Assembly (NCBI RefSeq): GCF_019264485.1
Contig: NZ_JAHVAA010000011.1
Coordinates: 186,001-250,000 of the forward strand
DNA: 64,000 nucleotides
Source of the DNA: Sediminibacterium sp.
GTDB taxonomy: Bacteria > Bacteroidota > Bacteroidia > Chitinophagales > Chitinophagaceae
Direction: 5' to 3'
Shown: one piece after another, positions 1 to 8,510 of the stretch
Numbering within the stretch: the first letter of the stretch is position 1
Layout of the letters: each line of letters starts with the position of its first letter
Notes under the pieces: generated by a model
The model's input: the letters and a program-made list of their open reading frames with translations, nothing else
What the model was told of the DNA's origin: nothing
Databases searched by the model: none
Position numbers and translations under genes: made by a program

Positions 1-893
1 TTGAGAATTATTTTTATGCGCACGTTCGATTCCCGATGATCTCAATTTTCACAAGCCGGGGATGTAATGCTAAGTGTTCTTATTGCCTGTATCCTCAAAC
101 AATGTTTGGAAAGTTCAGGGCCAGATCTCCCAAAAATATTGCAGATGAATTTTTGTGGATAACGCAAAATCTTCCTGCTGTGAAAGAAGTCCTTATTGAT
201 GATGATACATTTACAATGGATAAGGAGCATGCAAGAGAGGTAGCAAGGGAGTTGATAAAAAACAACAATAAATTGCTGTGGACATGTGAGGCGAGAGCTA
301 ATCTGGATTATGAGACCCTGGTGTTGATGCGTAAAGCTGGTTGCCGATTAATTGTAACAGGGTTTGAATCTGTGTCTCAGGAAGTTTTGAACAATGTAAA
401 GAAGGGTATCAAGCAGTCGAATGTAGATGATTATGTAGATTCAGCCAATAGAGCTGGTATCAAGATACATGCATGTTTCATGGCTGGAAATCCCGGTGAT
501 ACAATGGAAACACTGAATGCAACGCTTGAGTGGGCCCTTACAAAGAAAAATTTCGATACTGCACAGTTCTTCCCATTACAGGTTTACCCAGGTACAGCTG
601 CCTACAAATGGGCAGAAGAGACAGGTTACCTCAAAAAACAAGGATTCCGTGACTGGATTACACCATCAGGCATGCATAATATGACGATCCTTAATAACGA
701 TAAGGGATTAACTTTCCAGCAATGTCTTGATTTTTGTGACTACGCGAGGAAGAAGTTTTATCTAAGACCTAGTTTTATTTACAAGAAAGTTATTCAGGGA
801 ATTAAAGAGCCGCAGGAATTTAAAAAGAATATAAAAGGATTTTTCAAAATATATAAATACCTTTTCAAGAAAGTATCAAAAGAAGTTAGTTAG
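1..893 (+). CDS. B12-binding-type radical SAM protein, C-terminal part (cut by window edge)
   Basis: The frame is open to the left edge, so the Met at position 36 is probably internal and the start lies outside the window. Just after that Met is a CxxxCxxC motif (Cys 10, 14 and 17 counted from it), which binds the 4Fe-4S cluster of radical SAM enzymes. Later segments (ETLVLMRKAGCR, then GFESVSQEVLNNVKKG) match the TIM-barrel part of the B12-binding/radical SAM family that includes hopanoid and antibiotic methylases. The substrate cannot be told. The N-terminal cobalamin domain would lie outside. A strong hairpin terminator follows, so this gene ends its own transcript and is separate from the glycan genes downstream. 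Confidence 0.85.
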   Translation, partial: ENYFYAHVRFPMISIFTSRGCNAKCSYCLYPQTMFGKFRARSPKNIADEFLWITQNLPAVKEVLIDDDTFTMDKEHAREVARELIKNNNKLLWTCEARANLDYETLVLMRKAGCRLIVTGFESVSQEVLNNVKKGIKQSNVDDYVDSANRAGIKIHACFMAGNPGDTMETLNATLEWALTKKNFDTAQFFPLQVYPGTAAYKWAEETGYLKKQGFRDWITPSGMHNMTILNNDKGLTFQQCLDFCDYARKKFYLRPSFIYKKVIQGIKEPQEFKKNIKGFFKIYKYLFKKVSKEVS

Positions 894-926
894 TATTTGT
901 ATATATGAAATATCGGCTTAGTAAGA

Positions 927-971
927 TAAAAGAAGAAAGGAATAACAAGTTGTTATTCTTTCTTCTTTTAA
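927..971 (+). terminator. Hairpin terminator after the radical SAM gene
   Basis: A stem of about 20 bp (left arm 927-947, loop AGT 948-950, right arm 951-970, one bulge) is built from AAAGAAGAAAGGAATAAC and its complement. The right arm is U-rich in RNA, fitting intrinsic termination. Confidence 0.75.
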
Positions 972-1015
972 TGAGGTTCTGTCATTAATCACTTTACCAG
1001 TAAGTTTTATTTAAG

Positions 1016-2197
1016 ATGCAGTTGTTTTTCTGGTTACTAGTATTTTTTGTTGTTTACGCATACTTCGGATATCCGTTAGTATTAGTCCTTTTAAATAAGT
1101 TGCTGCCTTATATCAGAAAAAATCAAACAATTTCTGAAATTGCGATAAGTGAATGGCCTACAGTTGATCTTTTAATTGCGGCGTATAATGAAGGGAAAAT
1201 AATTGAAGCAAAAATACTAAATGCCATTTCCTTAGATTATCCCATCGATAAATATAATATCTATATAGCCTCCGACGGATCTACTGATCAAACTAACGAC
1301 ATAGTAAAAAAACTGGCTAAACAATATCATAATGTTCATTTACTCGAATTTCCACGAACAGGTAAATCTGGGATATTAAATGCTGCTATAAAATCTTTGA
1401 AGGGAGATATCGTTGTTTTTTCTGATGCTAATACTGAGTATGCAAATGATTCAATAAAAAAATTGGTATCAAACTTTGCCAGAACTTGTGTTGGATGTGT
1501 ATGCGGACGCTTGATTTATAGAAATCCAGGTCAGGTAGTAAGTGGAGTTGGGGAAAGTTTCTATTGGCGTTATGAGACAACTCTAAAAAAACTGGAAAGT
1601 AATATTGGATATATAGCCGGAGCAAATGGTGCTATCTATGCCATACGTAGAAAGTTATTTACACCATTTCCTAAGAATACGATTAATGACGACTTTACCT
1701 TATCCATGAAAATTGTTGCAAATGGTCATAGAAGTATATATGATGATACTGCAATTGGATATGAAGATGTAGCTCCGTCAATGGAGTCAGAATTCAAGCG
1801 TCATGTAAGAGATGGTGCCGGACACTATATAGCGATTATTCACTTATTGAAATTGTTGAACCCTTTATTGGGTATTCGATCTTTTATATATTGCTCACAC
1901 AGAATTATACGATGGGCAATCCCTTTTTTACTGATTATTCTTGTATATATAAACTATCAACTGATTGAAAGCCCTCTGTATGAGTTTATTTTTTATTCTC
2001 AATTGGCTTTCTATTCAATTGCTTTATTAGGCTGGGGGTTATCATTATTTATGAAACTACCGTTTATAGTTTATATCCCCTTTTATTTTTGTAACCTTAA
2101 TCTGGCGTTGTTAGTTGGCTTTTTTAAAGCTGTTTCAGGTACACAGAAGGCTAAATGGGAAAGTACAGAAAGAGCTACAATTGTTCAAACCTCGTGA
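1016..2197 (+). CDS. Membrane glycosyltransferase family 2
   Basis: A 393-residue processive-type GT2 enzyme. One N-terminal membrane helix (about residues 3-27) is followed by the GT-A domain, with the nucleotide-binding segment ASDGSTDQT (85-93), the DxD-like SDAN (136-139) and the acceptor-side NDDFTLS (224-230). About three C-terminal helices follow (about 300-375). The layout resembles poly-GlcNAc or cellulose synthase-like enzymes that sit in the inner membrane and use nucleotide sugars on the cytosolic side. The sugar is unknown. It opens a run of same-strand glycan genes. Confidence 0.85.
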   Translation: MQLFFWLLVFFVVYAYFGYPLVLVLLNKLLPYIRKNQTISEIAISEWPTVDLLIAAYNEGKIIEAKILNAISLDYPIDKYNIYIASDGSTDQTNDIVKKLAKQYHNVHLLEFPRTGKSGILNAAIKSLKGDIVVFSDANTEYANDSIKKLVSNFARTCVGCVCGRLIYRNPGQVVSGVGESFYWRYETTLKKLESNIGYIAGANGAIYAIRRKLFTPFPKNTINDDFTLSMKIVANGHRSIYDDTAIGYEDVAPSMESEFKRHVRDGAGHYIAIIHLLKLLNPLLGIRSFIYCSHRIIRWAIPFLLIILVYINYQLIESPLYEFIFYSQLAFYSIALLGWGLSLFMKLPFIVYIPFYFCNLNLALLVGFFKAVSGTQKAKWESTERATIVQTS

Positions 2198-2230
2198 TGC
2201 GTTCAACAATCGCAATTATTATTTTATTGT

Positions 2231-2782
2231 ATGTACAGTAGAATTATAGCCGTTTTATTGTTTATACTCACATCGCCAGTTTTTGTGATAGTTAGTATAT
2301 GGATTTATTTAGAAGACGGGGGACCTGTTTTTTTTAAACAGAAAAGAATAGGAAAGGGGTATACTTTTTTCCAGATTTATAAATTCAGGTCTATGAAAAA
2401 AGAAACACCTAACGTTGCTACTCACTTACTAACCAACCCTGAATTTTTTTTACTTAAAAGCGGAACATTTCTTCGGAAATTAAGTTTAGACGAACTGCCA
2501 AACTTAATTAATATAATTAAAGGGGAAATGGTATTTGTTGGCCCAAGACCTGCACTGTATAATCAGACTGATTTAATGGAATTAAGGAAAAAAGCCGGAA
2601 TAGAAAACCTTAAGCCGGGTATTACAGGCTGGGCACAAATAAACGGCAGAGATGAGATATCTCTGGAGGAAAAAGTTAATCTAGAGAAATATTATCTTAC
2701 AAACAAGTCTCTCTTTTTCGATAGCAAGATTATTTTTCTCACTTTGTTTGCTGTTTTTTTACGCAAAGGTGTAAAGCACTAA
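2231..2782 (+). CDS. Short (PglC-type) phosphoglycosyl transferase
   Basis: A 183-residue monotopic bacterial sugar transferase of the minimal PglC/WecP-like size. The N-terminal hydrophobic stretch carries the Ser-Pro helix break (TSP, 14-16) of the re-entrant membrane helix. FFKQKRIGKG and YKFRSM are family signatures, and the catalytic Asp-Glu pair is D87-E88 in SLDELPNL. GPRPAL and KPGITGWAQINGRD follow. Enzymes of this family move a sugar-1-phosphate from a UDP-sugar onto undecaprenyl phosphate, the first membrane step of glycan assembly. A second, long initiating enzyme is encoded at 34741-36141, so the two probably start different glycans. Confidence 0.9.
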   Translation: MYSRIIAVLLFILTSPVFVIVSIWIYLEDGGPVFFKQKRIGKGYTFFQIYKFRSMKKETPNVATHLLTNPEFFLLKSGTFLRKLSLDELPNLINIIKGEMVFVGPRPALYNQTDLMELRKKAGIENLKPGITGWAQINGRDEISLEEKVNLEKYYLTNKSLFFDSKIIFLTLFAVFLRKGVKH

Positions 2783-2798
2783 GCATCGGCTTTATTTT

Positions 2799-3491
2799 AT
2801 GAAAAAAGTCTGTATTACACAATCGAATTATATACCCTGGAAAGGATATTTTAAAAATATAGCTGATGTTGATGTTTTTGTTGTTTACGATGATGCACAA
2901 TATACCCGTAGAGACTGGCGTAATCGTAACCTGATAAAATCACCTGATGGTTTAAAATGGCTAACAATACCAGTAGAGGTAAAGGGTAAATTTCATCAAA
3001 AAATTAGTGAAACACAAATAAGTAATACAAACTGGCCGCTTGATCATCTAAAAACGCTGAAGCATTTCTATTCTAAGGCTTTACATTATAAAGAAGTAAA
3101 GAGTTTAATAGAGGAGTGGTATCTGAGTGTACCTGCCACTAATTTAAGTGAAGTTAATTGTCATTTTATCAAGCGAATCTGCAGCTACTACAACATAAAT
3201 ACTGAAATAGTATCATCAAATACATTAACTTTTGAAGGAGATAAAACTACGAAGCTGGTTAATATATGTACGCAGCTTAATGCGACAGATTATTTTACCG
3301 GACCCGCAGCTAAATCGTATCTTGATGAAGTTCAGTTTTCAACTAATGGTATTAATGTTCACTATTTTAATTACGAAGGATATCAAACATATAATCAGTT
3401 ATACCCACCATTCATGCATGAAGTTACTATTCTTGATATGATGTTTAATATTGGAGATGGTGGTCGTGATTTTTTTGTTGCAGGAACTTAG
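2799..3491 (+). CDS. WbqC-like family protein
   Basis: A 230-residue protein opening with CITQSNYIPWKGYF and then YDDAQYTRRDWRNRN, the hallmark blocks of the WbqC family found in O-antigen loci. The biochemical role is not settled; family members are often near amino-sugar genes and have been suggested to take part in O-antigen synthesis. It starts 17 bp after the sugar transferase gene. The length is normal for the family. Confidence 0.85.
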   Translation: MKKVCITQSNYIPWKGYFKNIADVDVFVVYDDAQYTRRDWRNRNLIKSPDGLKWLTIPVEVKGKFHQKISETQISNTNWPLDHLKTLKHFYSKALHYKEVKSLIEEWYLSVPATNLSEVNCHFIKRICSYYNINTEIVSSNTLTFEGDKTTKLVNICTQLNATDYFTGPAAKSYLDEVQFSTNGINVHYFNYEGYQTYNQLYPPFMHEVTILDMMFNIGDGGRDFFVAGT

Positions 3492-3547
3492 TTGAATATT
3501 TTATAGTTCTCAAATTGATCTTATAAAAATTTACAGCATAGTATATA

Positions 3548-4483
3548 ATGTGTGATATATCTATTATAAGTCCTGTTTACATGGCTGACGCAATAGTTGA
3601 CGAACTCGTTAGTCGTATTTCTGATTCTGTTCAAAGAATATCGGAAAAATATGAAATTGTATTAGTCGAGGATGGGAGTAGTGACCAAAGTTGGAAGAAG
3701 ATAAAAAGTAATTGTTATAAAGATTCTCGTATTAAAGGGGTCAGACTTAGTAGAAATTTTGGACAGCATTGTGCAATAACCGCTGGCCTTAAAATCGCTA
3801 CCGGTAACTGTGTAGTCGTGCTTGATTGTGATTTGCAGGATGATCCTATATATATTGCAGATCTGGTAAAAAGACATAAAGAAGGATTTGATGTGGTTTA
3901 TACCAGGCGAAAGAAAAGACGATTTGGGTTGATTAAAAATCTGTTTACTCGTTTGTTCTACAAAATTTATAATTACCTGGTCAGCGATGTTTTTGCTAAA
4001 GGAACAGATCTGGTTGGAGGATATTCGCTTATATCCAGAAAAGTTGTTAATGCTTATTTGGAAGTTGGGGATTATCGCCGTCAGTATTTGATGATTATTA
4101 AATGGCTGGGGTTCCGTCACAGTTTTATTGAAATTGAACATGCAGAAAGACATAGCGGAAGAAGTTCCTATAGTGTAAAGAAACTGATACAACATGGAAT
4201 TGATGGGATTACTTCTCATTCAGTTAAGTTGCTTAATTTGATGACATATTTTGGATTCCTGCTCTCATCCTTATCCTTTATAGCAGGTATTACTCTCATT
4301 ATAAGCTATTTGTATACACCGTTTCAAGCAGGGTGGACAAGTATATTTGTACTGATTCTATTTATTGGCGGTATTATTATTTCATGCGTAGGCGTTTGTG
4401 GCATATACATAGGACGAATATTCGAACAAGCCAAAGGACGGCCAATGTATTTAATAGATGAAACAATCAACGTTGAGCACTGA
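3548..4483 (+). CDS. GtrB/DPM1-like glycosyltransferase family 2 with two C-terminal membrane helices
   Basis: A 311-residue GT2 protein. VEDGSSDQSW (40-49) binds the nucleotide, and DCDLQDDP (93-100) gives the metal-binding DxD and following acidic pair. VSDVFAKGTDLVGGYSLISR and the HxxRHSGRSSYSVKKL block are typical of polyprenyl-phosphate glycosyltransferases such as GtrB/ArnC. Two hydrophobic helices near residues 230-280 anchor it. It probably charges undecaprenyl phosphate with a single sugar for side-chain modification, a family-level inference. Donor unknown. Confidence 0.85.
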   Translation: MCDISIISPVYMADAIVDELVSRISDSVQRISEKYEIVLVEDGSSDQSWKKIKSNCYKDSRIKGVRLSRNFGQHCAITAGLKIATGNCVVVLDCDLQDDPIYIADLVKRHKEGFDVVYTRRKKRRFGLIKNLFTRLFYKIYNYLVSDVFAKGTDLVGGYSLISRKVVNAYLEVGDYRRQYLMIIKWLGFRHSFIEIEHAERHSGRSSYSVKKLIQHGIDGITSHSVKLLNLMTYFGFLLSSLSFIAGITLIISYLYTPFQAGWTSIFVLILFIGGIIISCVGVCGIYIGRIFEQAKGRPMYLIDETINVEH

Positions 4484-4927
4484 TTATAGCAGCGGAAAAA
4501 GTAAGTAGTCCCTTCACCGGAAAAGCAGACTGTGTTCCTGGATTTATATAGTCTAAATACGTAAGATAGTAGGCAATTTAGTTCAGCTAAAAACCCCTTT
4601 CATTAATTTCATTTTTCCTTAAGTCAGGAAGCCAACGTTTTGAGGTTTAATGGAAATCGCTGTTATAAATTTTTTAGTTATTGAACTGACTAAAATGGAT
4701 AGTCTGTAGTTCACCCAAAACGGATTTTCATCGGCCCTTCCAAAAGCGAGTAATAGAATGTTTAACTTTATAGAAAATGAGTAGTAAGAGAATGATTGTT
4801 CAGGTACAACATACCCGGAATCTTTGATAGTCTGAAAGCTTCAGTACTGAAATACTAAGCAAAACTACTTGATCCATGATTGTATTTCTTTCTAATGCTA
4901 ACTAAAACAATTTAAGAGCGAAAAGTC
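4484..4927. other. 444-bp gap with a start-less minus-strand reading frame
   Basis: No convincing gene, RNA or repeat is seen. On the minus strand a frame of 73 codons is open from 4840 down to a stop at 4619-4621. It contains peptides such as SYYSFSIKLNILLLAFGRAD and ENPFWVNYRLS but has no ATG and is preceded by a stop. It reads like protein but cannot be translated as it stands, so it may be a relic. The heptad repeats found elsewhere in the window are absent here. Confidence 0.3.
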
Positions 4928-5590
4928 ATGAAAAAGAGAATTATTATCATAGGTCTTTCAAACAATGCGAAGCTAGCAGCCTATTATTTTCAAAATGATA
5001 GTATATATGAACCAGTTGCTTTCGTGGTAGATCCGGAGTATAAAACAATGGAGTCGTTCTTTAATCTTCCTGTATACACATTTTCGTCTATCATAACTGA
5101 TTTTCCTCCTAATGAATTTTCCGCATTTGTTGCAGTTGGTTACAGTAAAATGAACCAGACTCGCGCTTTGCTATACAATAGAACAAAAGAAATGGGCTAT
5201 CAATTAGTCAACTATATCAGCTCAAAAGCTACTATTCTGACCACTGAAACTATGGGCGATAATAATATGATATTAGAGGATAATACAATCCAGCCATTTG
5301 TGAGTATTGGTTCAAATAATGTTTTTTGGTCCGGTAACCATATTGGTCATGATGTAAAGATCGGAGATCATAATTTTATAAGTTCACATGTTGTTGTTTC
5401 GGGGTTTACTGAAATAGGTAATTATTGTTTTTTGGGAGTTAACTCAACTTTGCGGGATAGTATCATTATTTCAGATAAGACACTTATAGCAGCCGGAGCA
5501 GTCGTTCTTCAAAATACGGATCCGGAAGATGTGTGTTTGTCAGCTAAAGGAACTGTAATGCCTAAAATGAGTTCGAAAATTAAAATTTGA
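4928..5590 (+). CDS. NeuD/PglD-like sugar O- or N-acyltransferase
   Basis: A 220-residue protein. The N-terminal Rossmann-like part starts KKRIIIIGLSNNAKLAAYYF, where NeuD/PglD proteins bind the nucleotide sugar. The C-terminal half has hexapeptide-repeat character (NNVFWSGNHIGHDVKIGDHN, then GNYCFLGVNSTLRDS) forming a left-handed beta helix, with the catalytic-type His in GNHIGHD. Such enzymes acetylate an amino or hydroxyl group of a nucleotide sugar using acetyl-CoA. The WecE-type aminotransferase at 6536 could make its amino-sugar substrate. Three bp separate it from the next gene. Confidence 0.85.
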   Translation: MKKRIIIIGLSNNAKLAAYYFQNDSIYEPVAFVVDPEYKTMESFFNLPVYTFSSIITDFPPNEFSAFVAVGYSKMNQTRALLYNRTKEMGYQLVNYISSKATILTTETMGDNNMILEDNTIQPFVSIGSNNVFWSGNHIGHDVKIGDHNFISSHVVVSGFTEIGNYCFLGVNSTLRDSIIISDKTLIAAGAVVLQNTDPEDVCLSAKGTVMPKMSSKIKI

Positions 5591-5593
5591 CCA

Positions 5594-6499
5594 ATGAAAT
5601 GGAAAAAGGTTGGCCGAATTTTTGAAAACTCTGGTGTGCATCCGAAACTACAGACGCATGCTGCTAATCCTTTGGCTTTACCCCTTACGGAAAATGTTTA
5701 CAGGATATTTTATTCAGGCCGGGATGCTGATAATCGTTCTTCCGTGTCATATTTTGATTATGATTTTGAACGGATGATTCTAGTAAAGGATCACGTAATA
5801 CCAGTAGTTGTTCATGGTGGTGAGGATAGTTTTTATTCTCATGGCATCAGTCTTGGGAATTCCTTTGAAGTGAACGGTAAGAAGTATATCAATTTTATGG
5901 GATGGCATATACCCCCGAATGAACACTGGATGGGTAAAATAGGCCGTTTAGCAGTTGATGATACATTAAATACTTTAACCGTAGATCCGGATCAGCCATT
6001 TATAGATATTGATCCGGCAGATCCCATAAGTTTATCATATCCATGGATTCATTATAACCATGAAGTATACCAGATGTGGTATGGCTCAACCGTTTATTGG
6101 AATAGTGAAACAGAAGAAATGCTTCATGTCATCAAATATGCTGAGTCGCGAGATACAATTACCTGGAAGAAAATGGAGAAGTCAGTACCTCATATTATCG
6201 GACATTCTCAGGCTTTTTCCAGACCTTCCGTAATTCAGCATGAAGACGGTTATGATATGTGGTTTTCCTATCGGGGTAAACTAAACAGTAAGTACAGAAT
6301 AGGCTATGCTACAAGTCCAGATGGGATTGAATGGAAATGTGAGTATGATAAAGTAGGAATTGATGTTTCAGCGAATGGTTGGGATAACGATATGATTTGT
6401 TATCCTTTTGTTTTTTTCAGGAATAAATCTTTATATATGCTTTATAACGGAAACGGATATGGTAAGTCTGGGATTGGCCTTGCTATACTAGATAAGTAA
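5594..6499 (+). CDS. Five-bladed beta-propeller, glycosidase-like protein of surface-glycan loci
   Basis: A 301-residue cytosolic-looking protein without a signal peptide. Propeller blades are marked by repeated aromatic/acidic segments: YRIFYSGRDADNRSSVSYFD, EVYQMWYGSTVYW, GYDMWFSYRG, YRIGYATSPDGIEW and LYMLYNGNGYG. The fold resembles GH32/43/130-type propellers. Lack of an export signal suggests it acts on cytosolic glycan precursors or is a phosphorylase or transferase rather than an extracellular hydrolase; this is inference. It is tightly coupled (3-bp gap) to the acyltransferase before it. Confidence 0.7.
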   Translation: MKWKKVGRIFENSGVHPKLQTHAANPLALPLTENVYRIFYSGRDADNRSSVSYFDYDFERMILVKDHVIPVVVHGGEDSFYSHGISLGNSFEVNGKKYINFMGWHIPPNEHWMGKIGRLAVDDTLNTLTVDPDQPFIDIDPADPISLSYPWIHYNHEVYQMWYGSTVYWNSETEEMLHVIKYAESRDTITWKKMEKSVPHIIGHSQAFSRPSVIQHEDGYDMWFSYRGKLNSKYRIGYATSPDGIEWKCEYDKVGIDVSANGWDNDMICYPFVFFRNKSLYMLYNGNGYGKSGIGLAILDK

Positions 6500-6535
6500 T
6501 TTATTTTCCCAAAATTAGTACGATAACCTTTTTTA

Positions 6536-7693
6536 ATGGATAATCAGCATATCGCCTTTAATAAAGTATACTTAACAGGTAATGAGTATAAATATATTCA
6601 GCAAGCTATTTCCAATGCAAAAATTTCAGGGGGTGGTTTTTATACAAAGAAATGTCAGACTTTATTAGAACAGAAATACGGTTTTTATAAATGTCTTCTT
6701 ACCAATTCATGTACAGCGGCTCTTGAAATGGCTGCAATATTGATTGGAGTTAAGCCGGGCGATGAAATAATAATGCCCTCATTTACTTTTGTTTCAACTG
6801 CAAATGCCTTTTTGCTGAGGGGAGCAAAAATTGTTTTTGTTGATTCTCAACCAGGTCATCCAAATATGGATGCGTCATTGATAACATCATTGATAACTGA
6901 AAAAACTAAAGCAATTGTAGTTGTACATTATGCGGGTGTGGCATGTGATATGGAAAAAATCATGTCTATAGCAGTAGCAAACAACTTATTCGTTGTTGAA
7001 GACGCTGCACAGGCGATTGACAGTTTTTATCATTTTTCAGATGGAACACGGAAGCCACTTGGTGGTATTGGTCATTTAGGTGCATTTTCTTTTCACGAAA
7101 CAAAAAATATAAGTTGTGGGGAAGGGGGTGCTCTAATTATTAACGACCCTTCATTTGCCGAGCGATCTGAAATTATATGGGAAAAAGGAACAAACCGCTG
7201 TTCTTTTTTCCGGGGGGAAATTGATAAATACAGATGGGTTGATATTGGCAGTTCTTTCCTTCCATCAGAAATAACTGCAGCTTTTCTCTTTGCTCAGTTA
7301 GAAATGATAGATGTAATTCAGCAAAAAAGGAAAGATATCTGGACTTTATACAATTCTTTATTCACTGAGAAAAAATTGAATAGTATATTCAAGATTTCTG
7401 AAATTCCCGGATATTCAGATAATAATGCGCATATTTTTTATCTTGATTGTATTACAAACGATAAACGAAAGAACCTTATTGAATATTTAGCTAAAAATAA
7501 CATTAATGCGATATTTCATTATTTGAGTTTACATAAAAGTCCGTTCTTTCTTGAAAAACATGATGGCAGAGAATTGCCGCAAAGTGATTATTATTCTGAC
7601 ACCCTTCTTCGATTACCCCTTTATTTGGAATTGACAAAAGCAGATATAGAACGAGTAGTACAAACAATTAGCGACTTTTCAAAGAATGAATGA
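6536..7693 (+). CDS. wecE: dTDP-4-amino-4,6-dideoxygalactose transaminase (WecE-like)
   Basis: A 385-residue DegT/DnrJ/EryC1/StrS aminotransferase. It matches E. coli WecE block by block: GDEIIMPSFTFVSTANAF, RGAKIVFVD, VHYAGVACDME, VVEDAAQ and KGTNR. The PLP-binding lysine is K190 in SFHETKN. WecE makes dTDP-Fuc4N from dTDP-4-keto-6-deoxyglucose; the dTDP-sugar genes rmlA/rmlB are not in the window. An acyltransferase two genes upstream could acetylate the product. The gene overlaps the next by 8 bp. Confidence 0.88.
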   Translation: MDNQHIAFNKVYLTGNEYKYIQQAISNAKISGGGFYTKKCQTLLEQKYGFYKCLLTNSCTAALEMAAILIGVKPGDEIIMPSFTFVSTANAFLLRGAKIVFVDSQPGHPNMDASLITSLITEKTKAIVVVHYAGVACDMEKIMSIAVANNLFVVEDAAQAIDSFYHFSDGTRKPLGGIGHLGAFSFHETKNISCGEGGALIINDPSFAERSEIIWEKGTNRCSFFRGEIDKYRWVDIGSSFLPSEITAAFLFAQLEMIDVIQQKRKDIWTLYNSLFTEKKLNSIFKISEIPGYSDNNAHIFYLDCITNDKRKNLIEYLAKNNINAIFHYLSLHKSPFFLEKHDGRELPQSDYYSDTLLRLPLYLELTKADIERVVQTISDFSKNE

Positions 7694-8510
7694 TTATACA
7701 ATTATTGAAGGATTTAAATGTTATAATCCAGAAGTGGCTTTTAGTAACAATGGATTCTCCCCAGAGGCATTTGATATCTTGCATAGTACTGAGCAAACAA
7801 ATTTCTGGTTCCGGGGGAGAAATAGAATAATCTTATACATGATCAGAAAATTTTCTGGATTCTCTCGCAAACAAAGATTTCTGGAAATTGGATGTGGTAA
7901 CGGTATAGTATTAAACAGTTTGAGGAAGAGTACAAACTATGAATTACTTGGATCAGATATTTATATACAAGGGTTAAAAAATGCAAAAATTAGACTAAAA
8001 GGTGTCGAACTCATTCAAGCAGACGCCAGTAAGTTTATTGATGCTAACAATTACGATGCAATCGGAGTATTTGATGTATTAGAGCATATTGAAGAAGATA
8101 AAAAAGTTTTACATAATCTCTTTCAGTCATTACGACCGGGAGGTTATTTATATATCACAGTGCCTCAATATATGTACCTGTGGTCTCAATTTGATGATAT
8201 TGCCTTTCATAAAAGACGGTATGAAATGATGGAGTTACTTGAAAAAGTAAAAGAAGCAGGTTTTAAGGTTGAGTATTTAGGCAGTTTTATTTTTTTCTTA
8301 TTTCCCATTATGCTTGTCTCTCGGAGTTTGACGAAATTCAAAAAATCAAAGGAAATTAAGGGTACTGAAGAATTTATATCAGGGAAAATGATAAATGGAA
8401 TTTTACAGTTCTTTATTTATTTGGATGAAGTTTTAATCCGGATGGGTCTTAGATTGCCGTTCGGAGGGAGTTTAATTTGTGTAGCAAAAAAAGAGGAGAA
8501 CATTATATAA
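7686..8510 (+). CDS. SAM-dependent methyltransferase (class I)
   Basis: A 274-residue protein with the SAM-binding motif FLEIGCGNGIVLNSL (about 65-79), the acidic end of beta 2 (GSDIY) and the post-motif FDVLEHIEEDKKVL. A hydrophobic helix near residues 195-210 suggests membrane association. It overlaps wecE by 8 bp and is followed at once by the next gene, so it is co-transcribed. It may methylate a sugar or a polyprenyl-linked intermediate. The acceptor is unknown. Confidence 0.85.
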   Translation: MNDYTIIEGFKCYNPEVAFSNNGFSPEAFDILHSTEQTNFWFRGRNRIILYMIRKFSGFSRKQRFLEIGCGNGIVLNSLRKSTNYELLGSDIYIQGLKNAKIRLKGVELIQADASKFIDANNYDAIGVFDVLEHIEEDKKVLHNLFQSLRPGGYLYITVPQYMYLWSQFDDIAFHKRRYEMMELLEKVKEAGFKVEYLGSFIFFLFPIMLVSRSLTKFKKSKEIKGTEEFISGKMINGILQFFIYLDEVLIRMGLRLPFGGSLICVAKKEENII

